This document shows positions 1 through 8,210 of a DNA stretch of 64,000 bases, one piece after another (position 1 is the first letter of the stretch; each line of letters opens with the position of its first letter). The position numbers and the translations under genes were made by a program. The notes below the pieces were generated by a model. The model was given only the letters and a program-made list of their open reading frames with translations, was not told the origin of the DNA and did not search any database. This DNA is from Ruminococcus flavefaciens ATCC 19208 (GTDB lineage Bacteria > Bacillota > Clostridia > Oscillospirales > Ruminococcaceae). The stretch is from contig NZ_KI912493.1 of the NCBI RefSeq assembly GCF_000518765.1, positions 1-64,000 of the forward strand. The letters are read 5' to 3'.

Positions 1-1
1 T

Positions 2-37
2 GTTTTACTACCCTATAAAATTACACTACTCTCAAAC
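2..37 (-). CRISPR. Leader-proximal CRISPR repeat (type II-A), array cut by window edge
   Basis: One 36-nt repeat is visible; on the minus strand it begins GTTTGAGAGTAGTG and ends GGGTAGTAAAAC. That start and end are typical of type II-A repeats. It is identified as a repeat because the tracrRNA at 6209-6241 contains its anti-repeat: 23 uninterrupted base pairs plus a 6-bp lower stem. Only position 1 of the first spacer is inside the window, so spacer number and targets cannot be given. Confidence 0.9.
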
Positions 38-128
38 CTCAAATTCAAGATAATGACACTACTCATCAGCATAATTTTATAAGATATCACCTATATTATA
101 TGTCAAAATCTATTAAAAGTCAACAATT
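38..128 (-). promoter_or_regulatory. CRISPR leader
   Basis: This A/T-rich stretch lies between the csn2 stop and the first repeat. Reading on the minus strand, it ends CTTGAATTTGAG directly at the repeat. ATTTGAG at the leader-repeat junction is the leader-anchoring motif known from type II-A systems, where Cas1-Cas2 uses it to place new spacers. Positions 56-64 (ACACTACTC) repeat nine bases of the CRISPR repeat inside the leader. Confidence 0.8.
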
Positions 129-797
129 TCAGATAATACACATATCTTTATCTATTATTATCACCTCCTCATTCTTCAACCGCTCATGTTCTGAGCTTTC
201 TATACATATAAGCTGTAATTTCTTTAAGAGCATACTTTGAAAAAGCTGTTCGGCTTGAGCATCAGTCAAATAGCTTCTTAAATTAACAATTATAAACAGC
301 TTTGTCCCTTTTAATTCGTTTGACGTAATAGTATATTCCAGTATTTTTTCGGGCAGAGACATATCATTATCCTCAAACCTCACATCAAATGCTTTAAGGA
401 TACCCGCTATATCATCAGGAGCATTTATTGCAAGCTCCATATCCTGCTCCTCCGTAAGCTTATAAAGATATTCCGAAATTTTTGAAATTATCTCATGTGT
501 TGACTGATACATTATCTCGTCAACAGCTTTCCTTTTCAAAAGAAAATGAAGTTTGCTTACAAGTTCCTTTTGATTGACGGTAAAAGGGACAAGCTGAGTA
601 ATAAGCTCGATATATTTACGCATATCCAGCGGCTGAAAGTTTTCGGAAAGCACGAATTTTCCGTCATTTCCTTCGAGCTGAGTCTGTATATCATTAATAA
701 TACTGTAGAATAAATGCTGATTTTCTATAGTTAGTGTCAGTATTTTATCTTCATTAAGCTCACAGCATATATCAGCCGCAGGATATGCTATCATCAT
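129..797 (-). CDS. csn2: CRISPR-associated protein Csn2 (type II-A)
   Basis: The 222-residue product has the usual length and position of Csn2, the ring-forming DNA-end-binding protein that works with Cas1, Cas2 and Cas9 in spacer acquisition. It is last in the order cas9-cas1-cas2-csn2, next to the leader. The ATG (795-797) overlaps the cas2 stop in an ATGATGA junction, indicating translational coupling, and the SD upstream is weak. I see no catalytic motif, which is normal for the family. Its presence makes this subtype II-A rather than II-B or II-C. The family call rests on context as well as sequence. Confidence 0.85.
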   Translation of the reverse strand: MMIAYPAADICCELNEDKILTLTIENQHLFYSIINDIQTQLEGNDGKFVLSENFQPLDMRKYIELITQLVPFTVNQKELVSKLHFLLKRKAVDEIMYQSTHEIISKISEYLYKLTEEQDMELAINAPDDIAGILKAFDVRFEDNDMSLPEKILEYTITSNELKGTKLFIIVNLRSYLTDAQAEQLFQSMLLKKLQLICIESSEHERLKNEEVIIIDKDMCII

Positions 798-1114
798 AAT
801 ATCACAAGCCTTTCATCACTGTCTATCACATCGCTTTTAAAGCTGCCTGTAATAAACTCCATTTTCTCAAATTGCTTTTCCGTAACATTAAGCACTTGCA
901 CAAGCCCATGAGGAGGACGGTTGTTCTTTATTACATTAAGAACAGTGCCTGCAACCGTCTGATTAAGAACCATTCTGCAATATACCGATTCCTGAAGCAT
1001 TATAAATCCGTTTTTTATCAGAAATCTTCTGAAACGGTTATAATCACGCCTGTTTTCAGCAGTTATCACAGGAAGGTCAAAAAATACTATAACTCTCATA
1101 AATCTGTAACTCAC
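794..1114 (-). CDS. cas2: CRISPR-associated endoribonuclease-fold protein Cas2
   Basis: The 106-residue protein has the Cas2 length and the N-terminal strand VIVFFDLP, with the conserved Asp at residue 13. Cas2 forms the dimer at the centre of the Cas1-Cas2 integrase that inserts spacers at the leader end. It starts two bases after the cas1 stop and overlaps csn2 by four bases, so it is part of the minus-strand cas operon. The N-terminal sequence is intact and nothing unusual is seen. Confidence 0.93.
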   Translation of the reverse strand: MSYRFMRVIVFFDLPVITAENRRDYNRFRRFLIKNGFIMLQESVYCRMVLNQTVAGTVLNVIKNNRPPHGLVQVLNVTEKQFEKMEFITGSFKSDVIDSDERLVIL

Positions 1115-1116
1115 TT

Positions 1117-2001
1117 TTATCCCTTCTTTTTTAAGGAATAGAATGTTATCTGTGAAGCATCATTATCATTCAGCGCATCAAAAACACTTCTGCAATATAA
1201 CTTAATTGCGTTTCCGAGGTACTGCTCTGTGCCGTTAATGTAAACGGTCGAATTCAGCAAACCTACAAGTATGTGTTTTTCGTCCTTTTCAAATTTCGTA
1301 AATCCATTATCGACCACACATCTGTCAACGATAACTCTGAAAGGCTCCATAAGATCGCATGAAAAATTAAAGTGATTGAACATATTGCTGTGAAATAAGC
1401 CAAGCTGCGTAACATAACCGTGTGCAGTGATCTCCCTGTTGAAATACGAAAGAATAATACTGTAGCCATAATTAAGTGCAGCATTTGTAATGCATTCCTG
1501 ACTTCTTGTAAATTCCTTTCCAAAAAGCGCATTAAAATATACCTTTGCAGCGTGTCCTTCTCGGTTTGTAACATCTCCAAGTTCAAGCTCTTCGATATAT
1601 TTTCTCAGCATTACAGCTTCTTCATTCTTTTTAAGTTCTTCAAGAAATTCTGTCTGCTTCCTTATTTTTTCAGCAATTATTTCTGACCATATATATGCTT
1701 TTACATCATTGTCCCATTTTATCTGCTTTCTCAGCTTTGCAGATGTATCGTGACTTCCGTAAAGTGCGACAAGTTCACAGGTGGGATCACGCTTCTCATT
1801 GCAGAAAATCACCTTTATCTTCTTATCCGTAAGAGCAGCAATAAGACAGCCCGTGATAGAAACGGCTGTATTCTCTATTATGAGTACGGATATCTCGTCA
1901 AGGTTTATTCTGTTTGTTTCATCTTCACTCCTTACGACGAGATAACCCGTTTTCATATCAAGTTTGGCTCTTTTGGATATAACAACAGTACGCCAGCTCA
2001 T
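1117..2001 (-). CDS. cas1: CRISPR-associated integrase Cas1
   Basis: Cas1 is the metal-dependent integrase that cuts the leader-repeat junction and joins prespacers. The 294-residue product has the catalytic triad as E148 (NREGHA), H204 (GLFH) and E219 (LMEPFR), so it should be active. The ATG overlaps the cas9 stop (ATGA) and the gene runs on to cas2 with a two-base gap. Length is normal for type II-A Cas1. Confidence 0.95.
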   Translation of the reverse strand: MSWRTVVISKRAKLDMKTGYLVVRSEDETNRINLDEISVLIIENTAVSITGCLIAALTDKKIKVIFCNEKRDPTCELVALYGSHDTSAKLRKQIKWDNDVKAYIWSEIIAEKIRKQTEFLEELKKNEEAVMLRKYIEELELGDVTNREGHAAKVYFNALFGKEFTRSQECITNAALNYGYSIILSYFNREITAHGYVTQLGLFHSNMFNHFNFSCDLMEPFRVIVDRCVVDNGFTKFEKDEKHILVGLLNSTVYINGTEQYLGNAIKLYCRSVFDALNDNDASQITFYSLKKKG

Positions 2002-5000
2002 AGCTCAAGCAGATTTACAGACTTCTTTTCATAAAGACCTGTAGGAGACTGATCAATAATATAAACGCTTTTGTTCTTTTTAAGATCCAATATTGAATTA
2101 AACCTTACTGTATTAAAATTAGCAACTCCCCCCACGAAACTAAGATCACAATTTGATGAACGCCCTGTTTTCAATATTGATAATACTTTCAGCAGAGACA
2201 GTGTCTGAGATGTAATATCCAAAGCAGCAAACCTTTCTTTTCCTTCTGTTAATATATCACCTGCTTCTTTGAACTTCTTCCATTTATTGAACGGCACATT
2301 CAAACATTTTTCTGTGAGGCAATCATACAGCTCAATGTTTCCGGCTGATGAAATTCCACTATACTTATTAATTTTATAGTTTTTATCACTGTCATATTTT
2401 TTCTTGAAGGATTCGATTTTTTTAATATATAGATTTTGTTTATTATCAAGAATCAAAGGAACAGCCGATGAAACAGAAATATATTTTCCTTTACTGTCTT
2501 TGCTGCATATATTGATTCTGAATCCATCGATTTCAATCATAGTATTTATTTTTATAATACTTCTTTTTAATGGAAAGACTAAATCATCTGAATTAACCCC
2601 TGTCAGTTTTTTGGGTGAATAAAACTCTTTTAAAGCCGTTAATGCAACCTCTATTGCACTTTTTTCATCATTTAAAAATTTATCAGAATCAATTAAATCA
2701 ACAGGAATAAAAACAATATCATTTTTAATCTTTACTAATGAGAAAAATGATGCGGTTTTATTGTTATATCCGCCGTATTTTTCAGTATCAAGTCCGTTTT
2801 TACGCGGAACGAGCCCCTTCTTTTTACGCTCGGGCATCTGATTGAAAAGACCACCCTTGCGCTTATAGGTATATCTCACATACCTGATACTGTTTTTGCC
2901 CATCATATCCCGCACTGTCTTAAACGAAACGTCGGGATCCCATGCGAGGTTATCACCGCGCTGAACCTTTCCTGTCAGCAGACCGCTTTCCTTTCCGTCC
3001 TGATCCTTTTTGAACAGCTTCATAGAATAGCGTTCACCACTTTGTACGAAGTTCAGAGGAGATTTTGTAAACTTTGTGTCATACACATTTCCCATTACTA
3101 TATTCAGATATGCGTCCTTAGCGTGGTGGAGATCGTTTATCTCACGGCATTTGAGCATATCCATTTCCTGTCTGAATTCAGATACAAGCCCCGCCTTGAC
3201 ATATACTATCTCACTGTCTGGTAAAAGCTCCTTCAGAATGGCTGCGACAGCTTTGGTAGACTGTCTTGTTTCCACAAGCTGACGGGCGATAAATCCGGCT
3301 AATTCATCTTCTGTAAACTGAGTGCTGCGAATAAGACGGGAATATTTCTTTTCGCTCATAAGTCCTTTTTCACGAAGGCTGTGCCAGAATCCCTGCATTT
3401 TCTCCCGTATTTTTTTATCAATAGGATAAGTATCACCTTTTGCTCCATTAGCATTAGTATCTACAAGCACCTTGTTATCAATACTGTCGTCCTTTATTTT
3501 TGCCTGCGGCCAGATATGATCAATGTTCCATTTATGGTTATCTTCAAGCTCATCAAAATTGATAGATTTTCCGGTATATGCACACTTTCCGAGCTGCATG
3601 AAATACAGGAAATACTTCTCACTGCGAAGCAGTCCGTCATCAGTGCTGTCCAGCTTCTGTTTCAGTTCAGAAATATTATCCGAATCGGCTTCTTCAAGGA
3701 ATTTTGTTATCTGCTCACGACGCGACTGAGTGCGCTTTCCTTTTGGAGTATCTCCTTCGCCTCTTGACATTTCTATGAATATCTTATCGGGAGATTTTTT
3801 TAATATTGTTTTCAGTTCCTTTACAATATCGAGAGTTCTGTTTATAGAACGCCTTACCGCAGTCGAGATATACATATTCTCCAAACGCTTACTGATACTT
3901 TTTTCTTCCTCATGCTGATCGTAGTAATCATTGTTAATAGTTTCAATAGCATTTGAATAGTTATACTTCGAGCTTAAAATCTGCATGAGATTGTCATTAT
4001 CCTTGTTTTCCCAAAGCTCTGTAATTATGTTTTTCTCACATAAAGCTTCTCCTGTAACAGGGTCACAGAAGCATTCTTCAAGAAAACGCCTTGAAAGTCT
4101 GCCATAATCAGTATATTTCAGCTTTGAGATATACTTTATTTCCTCGTCAGGCAAATGTTCGTAATTATATTTCAGCCATTTTTTCAAACGCTTTACATCA
4201 GTGGTAACAGTTATACGCTCAATTATATTCTCAACATCGTTTTCATTGAGCAAACCTCTTTCCATAAGTCGCTTGAAATCATGATATGACTTCAATGATG
4301 ACTTGATATTATCGTCAATACCACTTATTTCTATTTCTCCTTCGTATGCTCCGATGGACTTGAAATACTCAGCGATACGCTTTTTCGTAACCTTTGCTTT
4401 GCTGTCTGCAAACTTATCCTGATATAATTTCTGCTTCAATTCAACACGAATAGGTTCACCATTGACTTTAATATTGTTTATCTCATTCAGAACACTGAAC
4501 TTACAGTAAAGCAGTGAATACTTAGGAAGCACTTTTTCGCCTGCTATATACGAGCAGTTTCCGACCATGCGATCAATAAATTCCTTTTCAGATTCTTCTT
4601 TGTCCACCATATCATCGAAATTCCACGGATATATCTTACCCTCTGCCTTACGTTTCAGCCATGCATTTTTACTTCTGTCAGTTCCGACCAGCGGCCCTGC
4701 ATAGTAAGGTATACGGAATTCCATTATACTCAATATCTTGTCGGCTACAGTACCGTATTCATCTTTTTCATTAAGAAATTGCAAATATTTTGAGGCATTT
4801 TCCAGTATCTTTTTCAGCTCGGCATAGTAAAGCTGATATGGGATTACTCTGTTATCTGTAGTGACTTGTTTAGGGCAGAGTTCACCATCCTCGCACTTTT
4901 TCATTAATTTTTCGTAACGTTCTTTATCTTCGGCGGCCGGAGTTATTTTAGAAAGATATGGTTTCAGAAACTTGCAAAATGCGAATTGACTTTTCCTGTC

Positions 5001-6164
5001 ATTTGACGCATCATTTTTACTAAAATTTGGAGCGACATTTTTATCAATAACATTTTTCCGATTATAAACATAGGAGGCATAGTTTGCTTTATCACCTGCT
5101 AATCTGAATATTTCATCATAATCCTTTTTAATATATTTACGGACAAAGTATTTAAGCTCCTGCAAATCCTTTTTGTGCTTATCATATATTTCGACCTTTG
5201 ATTTTGATATCATTTTATGACCGTGAAGAATATCAACCAGAAGCGACCATTCATACATAGCTTTTACGCCTGCGAGCAGATTTAAATGCAGGTCATCTAT
5301 CTGACCTGTGAGCATATCGAGGGTATCTGCAAAATCTGCATTTTTAACGCATACCGAGTTCTTTTCGAGATCCTTGTAATCGTCTTTACAGAACAGATCG
5401 GACAGCTTTACAGTACCACCGCTTATGAGCTTTGTGAGCTGATCATATTTAATCGCAGCATCACTTTCATCATCTTTTTTAGGAACTTTTCCGCCGAATA
5501 GCAGTTCTTTCAGTTCCTTATCCTTAGATGACTGATTAATATGCTTTTTAAGTATTACAGCCATTCCATCTGCGTCCTCATCAAAAGGAGGAATTTCAAC
5601 TGCTTCGGTAAGAGCTCTGTAAAAGTTCTTGTATATCTCGTTAAAGTCTGTTATTTCATCAATATTATCCTTTTTTACATTGAAAAGAAAATGTCCCCTG
5701 TGTGCAAGAAGATATGCACAGGCATAATAAACCAATCTTACATCATGATATTCAGAGCTGTTCATAAGCTCACAGATAAGATGATGTATGGTAGGATATT
5801 CACTGAAATACTCCTTATCGCCGTAATTTTCATCATCAAAAAAGATATTGTTTTTTCTGTTTTCCGAATCTTCAGGAAGCAAAGCACTTTCTTCAAGCCT
5901 CGAAAAGAATTTTTCGTCCTTTTTCAGTATTTCTGCTGCAAACAATTCCTGTAAGAGTTTTATTCTTTGCTGTCGTCTGTCAAGCCTGCGGCGAGCTGTT
6001 CTGAATGATCTTCTATCAGCTGATTGCTGAGCTTCATCAAAAAGATGTACTCCCCACATGAGATTTTTCCTGAATTTCTTTAAATTATATTCTCCGTCTG
6101 TTACTGCCCAGCCTACTGAATTTGATCCGATATCAAGTCCTAAGTATATTCTTTCATTTGCCAC
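1998..6164 (-). CDS. cas9: Type II-A CRISPR RNA-guided endonuclease Cas9
   Basis: The full-length protein has 1388 residues. RuvC-I is LGLDIGSNSVGWAV (catalytic D11), followed by an arginine-rich bridge helix at about residues 50-75 and a long REC lobe. RuvC-II is IFIEMSRGEGD (E798). The HNH domain has DHIWPQ (H883), N897 in DNKVL, and N906. RuvC-III is LHHAKDAYLN (H1014, D1017). The C-terminal part after about 1100 should hold the PAM-interacting domain, but the PAM cannot be read from sequence. Translation starts at GTG, eight bases after AGGAGG; an internal ATG lies two codons on. All nuclease residues are present, so the protein looks functional. Confidence 0.97.
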   Translation of the reverse strand: MANERIYLGLDIGSNSVGWAVTDGEYNLKKFRKNLMWGVHLFDEAQQSADRRSFRTARRRLDRRQQRIKLLQELFAAEILKKDEKFFSRLEESALLPEDSENRKNNIFFDDENYGDKEYFSEYPTIHHLICELMNSSEYHDVRLVYYACAYLLAHRGHFLFNVKKDNIDEITDFNEIYKNFYRALTEAVEIPPFDEDADGMAVILKKHINQSSKDKELKELLFGGKVPKKDDESDAAIKYDQLTKLISGGTVKLSDLFCKDDYKDLEKNSVCVKNADFADTLDMLTGQIDDLHLNLLAGVKAMYEWSLLVDILHGHKMISKSKVEIYDKHKKDLQELKYFVRKYIKKDYDEIFRLAGDKANYASYVYNRKNVIDKNVAPNFSKNDASNDRKSQFAFCKFLKPYLSKITPAAEDKERYEKLMKKCEDGELCPKQVTTDNRVIPYQLYYAELKKILENASKYLQFLNEKDEYGTVADKILSIMEFRIPYYAGPLVGTDRSKNAWLKRKAEGKIYPWNFDDMVDKEESEKEFIDRMVGNCSYIAGEKVLPKYSLLYCKFSVLNEINNIKVNGEPIRVELKQKLYQDKFADSKAKVTKKRIAEYFKSIGAYEGEIEISGIDDNIKSSLKSYHDFKRLMERGLLNENDVENIIERITVTTDVKRLKKWLKYNYEHLPDEEIKYISKLKYTDYGRLSRRFLEECFCDPVTGEALCEKNIITELWENKDNDNLMQILSSKYNYSNAIETINNDYYDQHEEEKSISKRLENMYISTAVRRSINRTLDIVKELKTILKKSPDKIFIEMSRGEGDTPKGKRTQSRREQITKFLEEADSDNISELKQKLDSTDDGLLRSEKYFLYFMQLGKCAYTGKSINFDELEDNHKWNIDHIWPQAKIKDDSIDNKVLVDTNANGAKGDTYPIDKKIREKMQGFWHSLREKGLMSEKKYSRLIRSTQFTEDELAGFIARQLVETRQSTKAVAAILKELLPDSEIVYVKAGLVSEFRQEMDMLKCREINDLHHAKDAYLNIVMGNVYDTKFTKSPLNFVQSGERYSMKLFKKDQDGKESGLLTGKVQRGDNLAWDPDVSFKTVRDMMGKNSIRYVRYTYKRKGGLFNQMPERKKKGLVPRKNGLDTEKYGGYNNKTASFFSLVKIKNDIVFIPVDLIDSDKFLNDEKSAIEVALTALKEFYSPKKLTGVNSDDLVFPLKRSIIKINTMIEIDGFRINICSKDSKGKYISVSSAVPLILDNKQNLYIKKIESFKKKYDSDKNYKINKYSGISSAGNIELYDCLTEKCLNVPFNKWKKFKEAGDILTEGKERFAALDITSQTLSLLKVLSILKTGRSSNCDLSFVGGVANFNTVRFNSILDLKKNKSVYIIDQSPTGLYEKKSVNLLEL

Positions 6165-6193
6165 TTGACAAACCTCCTTTTTTGTGGTAGTAT
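6165..6193 (+). promoter_or_regulatory. tracrRNA promoter
   Basis: TTGACA (6165-6170), a 17-bp spacer and TAGTAT (6188-6193) read rightwards, giving a predicted start near 6200, just before the anti-repeat. On the other strand the same bases hold the cas9 SD, so tracrRNA initiation and the cas9 ribosome site share DNA. Confidence 0.7.
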
Positions 6194-6199
6194 AAACAT

Positions 6200-6321
6200 A
6201 TAGGAATTACTACCCTATAAAATTACACTACGAGTTCAAATAAAAATTTTTTCAAATCGTTCGGTTTTACCGTTCGCACAAGTGTTGTGCATTGATCCTT
6301 GCTAATTAGCAAGGATTTTTT
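6200..6321 (+). ncRNA. tracrRNA
   Basis: The anti-repeat ACTACCCTATAAAATTACAC continues to 6231 and pairs perfectly over 23 bp with the CRISPR repeat. After an internal bulge (GA in the repeat against GAGU here), UCAAAU (6236-6241) closes a 6-bp lower stem, the architecture known for S. pyogenes crRNA:tracrRNA. Downstream are small hairpins CGGU-UUU-ACCG and GCACAA-GUG-UUGUGC. An intrinsic terminator follows: self-complementary ATCCTTGCTAATTAGCAAGG and a T-run ending at 6321. It is transcribed divergently from cas9. The ends are predicted, not measured. Confidence 0.9.
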
Positions 6322-6355
6322 GTTTTTTCATTCTATTTTTTCATTCTATTAATTT

Positions 6356-6384
6356 ATTATATCATGTTTAATGTCGTATTTCAA
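6356..6384 (-). promoter_or_regulatory. Predicted cas operon promoter
   Basis: On the minus strand, TTGAAA (6379-6384), 17 bp, TATAAT (6356-6361). The transcript would start near 6349 and run through the whole complement of tracrRNA before reaching cas9, giving a roughly 185-nt leader antisense to tracrRNA. The tracrRNA terminator hairpin has no T-run in this direction, so it should not stop this transcript. Confidence 0.6.
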
Positions 6385-6561
6385 TATAAATTTGTAACTT
6401 TTTTGAACATTCCAAGCGATTGTGCACATATAGATAAATGTATTTGTTCAGTACATTAATAGTAACACTGAATGAATTTACACATAAAAAACATATCGGC
6501 TGCTCGCCTGTCCCGTTTTACTGCATTTATCAGTTCCAACAAATACTACGTAAAGCCGAAC

Positions 6562-6602
6562 TTGACATAAGTCAATAATCGTGGTATAATTGACATAAGT
6601 CA
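6562..6602 (+). promoter_or_regulatory. Promoter with duplicated palindromic operator
   Basis: TTGACA (6562-6567), 17 bp and TATAAT (6585-6590) precede the DUF134/NifX gene. The 13-mer TTGACATAAGTCA occurs twice, at 6562-6574 over the -35 box and at 6590-6602 over the start site, 28 bp apart. It contains the dyad TGACATAAGTCA (TGAC..GTCA). Repression by a factor binding both copies is the natural reading; autoregulation by the adjacent DUF134 protein is inference. Confidence 0.65.
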
Positions 6603-6618
6603 GAAAGGAGATGCTATT

Positions 6619-7347
6619 ATGCCAAGGCCACAAAAATCACGCCGTATCTGCTGTTATCCTGATTTCTGGAGCTTTGCGCCCGATCAAGATAAGGCAAATG
6701 ATACGATAGTAATGTCGCTTGACGAGTTTGAGACCATACGTCTCATAGATTATCAGTCAAAGACGCAGGAGCAGTGCGCTCAAGAGATGAACGTAGCAAG
6801 AACTACCGTCACGGCGATATACGACGCCGCAAGGAAAAAGCTTGCACAGGCTCTGGTGGAGGGCAGACGCATTGTAATTTCGGGCGGGAATTACACTCTT
6901 GAAAACACTATCTCGGAAGAGATAACTCAGAAAGGAAACACTATTATGAGAATCGCAGTAACTTATGAAAACGGACAGATCTTTCAACATTTCGGCAGGA
7001 CTGAACAGTTCAAGCTCTACGACGTTGCTGACGGCAAAATAATCAACGAGCAGGTAGTCGGAACAATGGGCGCAGGACACGGCGCACTTGCAGGATTCCT
7101 GAAAAACGCGCAGGCTGACGTGCTTATCTGCGGCGGTATCGGCGGCGGAGCACAAATGGCTATGCAGGAGGCAGGTATTGCTCTTTACGGCGGAAATATG
7201 GGCAGTGCTGACGAAGCAGTTTCGGCTTTCCTCGCGCAGACACTTGCTAAGAACTCCAATCCCACCTGTGACCACCACCACGAGCACGGCGAGGGACATT
7301 CCTGCGGAGACCACGGCTGCGGCAGTCACTCCTGCGGTAATCACTGA
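6619..7347 (+). CDS. DUF134 DNA-binding domain fused to NifX/NifB-type Fe-Mo cofactor-binding domain
   Basis: The 242-residue protein has three parts. Residues 1 to about 95 are a DUF134 domain (starts MPRPQKSRR; HTH region QEQCAQEMNVARTTVTAIYD). Residues about 110-215 are a dinitrogenase iron-molybdenum cofactor-biosynthesis domain (MRIAVTYENGQIFQHFGRTEQF, GGIGGGAQ). The C-terminal 30 residues are rich in His and Cys (CDHHHEHGEGHSC and GCGSHSCGNH) and probably bind metal. No nif genes are nearby, so a metal- or redox-responsive regulator is more likely than nitrogenase assembly. A 1-bp TGATG overlap couples it to the next gene. Expression is from the promoter with twin operators immediately upstream. 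Confidence 0.85.
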   Translation: MPRPQKSRRICCYPDFWSFAPDQDKANDTIVMSLDEFETIRLIDYQSKTQEQCAQEMNVARTTVTAIYDAARKKLAQALVEGRRIVISGGNYTLENTISEEITQKGNTIMRIAVTYENGQIFQHFGRTEQFKLYDVADGKIINEQVVGTMGAGHGALAGFLKNAQADVLICGGIGGGAQMAMQEAGIALYGGNMGSADEAVSAFLAQTLAKNSNPTCDHHHEHGEGHSCGDHGCGSHSCGNH

Positions 7348-8156
7348 TGAGAATTGTAACCCTTGTAGAGAATACCTGCGGACATGAGGATTGTATCGCC
7401 GAGCATGGACTTTCTCTATATACTGAAACTGAAAAGCACAAGCTGCTGCTTGATACAGGACAAACCGATGCAGTTATGAAGAATGCTGACGTTCTCGGCA
7501 TTGATCTTTCCACGGTCGATACTGTGATACTAAGCCACGGTCACTACGATCATTCCGGCGGAATTATACCGTTCTCGCAGATAAACCATACTGCACAGAT
7601 AATAATGCAGAGTAAAGCTGCCGAGCCCCACTACAACGGTGAACGCTATATAGGCATCGACAAAGCTATTCTTGACCTGCCGAATGTGCGGCTGATAGAA
7701 GGCGATGTCAGGCTTGATGATGAGCTGTTCCTGTTCAGCGGTATCACCGGCAGGCGTTGCTATCCACAAGGAAATCACAGGCTGTCCAGCATTGAAAATG
7801 GCGAAAAAGTTCCCGATGATTTCGCCCATGAGCAATGCCTTGTCATAAAGCAGGACGGTAAGCTCTGGCTGTTGTCGGGCTGTTCACATAACGGTATCCT
7901 CAATATCCTTGACCGATACAGAGAGATATTCGGCAACGCTCCCGACTATGTTATCACTGGATTCCATATGATGAAAAAGGACGGCGAACATACTGAGGAA
8001 GAAAAGTCTGTCATCGTTCAGACAGCACAGGAGCTTTCACGCCTTGATACCATATTTTACAGCGGTCACTGCACAGGCATTCCTGCGTTCGAGCTTATGA
8101 AAGAGGTAATGGGCGATAAGCTCATTGCTCTGCACAGCGGAGAACAGATCATATAA
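7347..8156 (+). CDS. Metallo-beta-lactamase-fold hydrolase (MJ0301-like)
   Basis: The 269-residue cytosolic protein has the MBL metal motif as SHGHYDHSGG (HxHxDH), a later SGCSHNG and the C-terminal YSGHCTG. It resembles the family annotated as 7,8-dihydropterin-6-yl-methyl-4-(beta-D-ribofuranosyl)aminobenzene 5'-phosphate synthase; the true substrate in bacteria is unknown. It is translated from an ATG overlapping the stop of the DUF134/NifX gene, so the two form one operon and may share a metal or redox role. A terminator follows immediately. Confidence 0.85.
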   Translation: MRIVTLVENTCGHEDCIAEHGLSLYTETEKHKLLLDTGQTDAVMKNADVLGIDLSTVDTVILSHGHYDHSGGIIPFSQINHTAQIIMQSKAAEPHYNGERYIGIDKAILDLPNVRLIEGDVRLDDELFLFSGITGRRCYPQGNHRLSSIENGEKVPDDFAHEQCLVIKQDGKLWLLSGCSHNGILNILDRYREIFGNAPDYVITGFHMMKKDGEHTEEEKSVIVQTAQELSRLDTIFYSGHCTGIPAFELMKEVMGDKLIALHSGEQII

Positions 8157-8210
8157 AAAATCCCCTCATTAAATGAAGCATTCTTACTTCAATTAATGAG
8201 GGGGTTTTTA
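8155..8210. terminator. Bidirectional intrinsic terminator
   Basis: CCCCTCATTAA (from 8162) pairs with TTAATGAGGGG (to about 8204), flanked by A-runs on the left and T-runs on the right. It serves the MBL gene from the left and the GGDEF gene ending at 8208 from the right. Confidence 0.85.

Noticed and set aside
6757..7344. 195-codon minus-strand frame
   Set aside because: Shadow of the DUF134/NifX gene; its composition follows the His/Cys tail codons read backwards.
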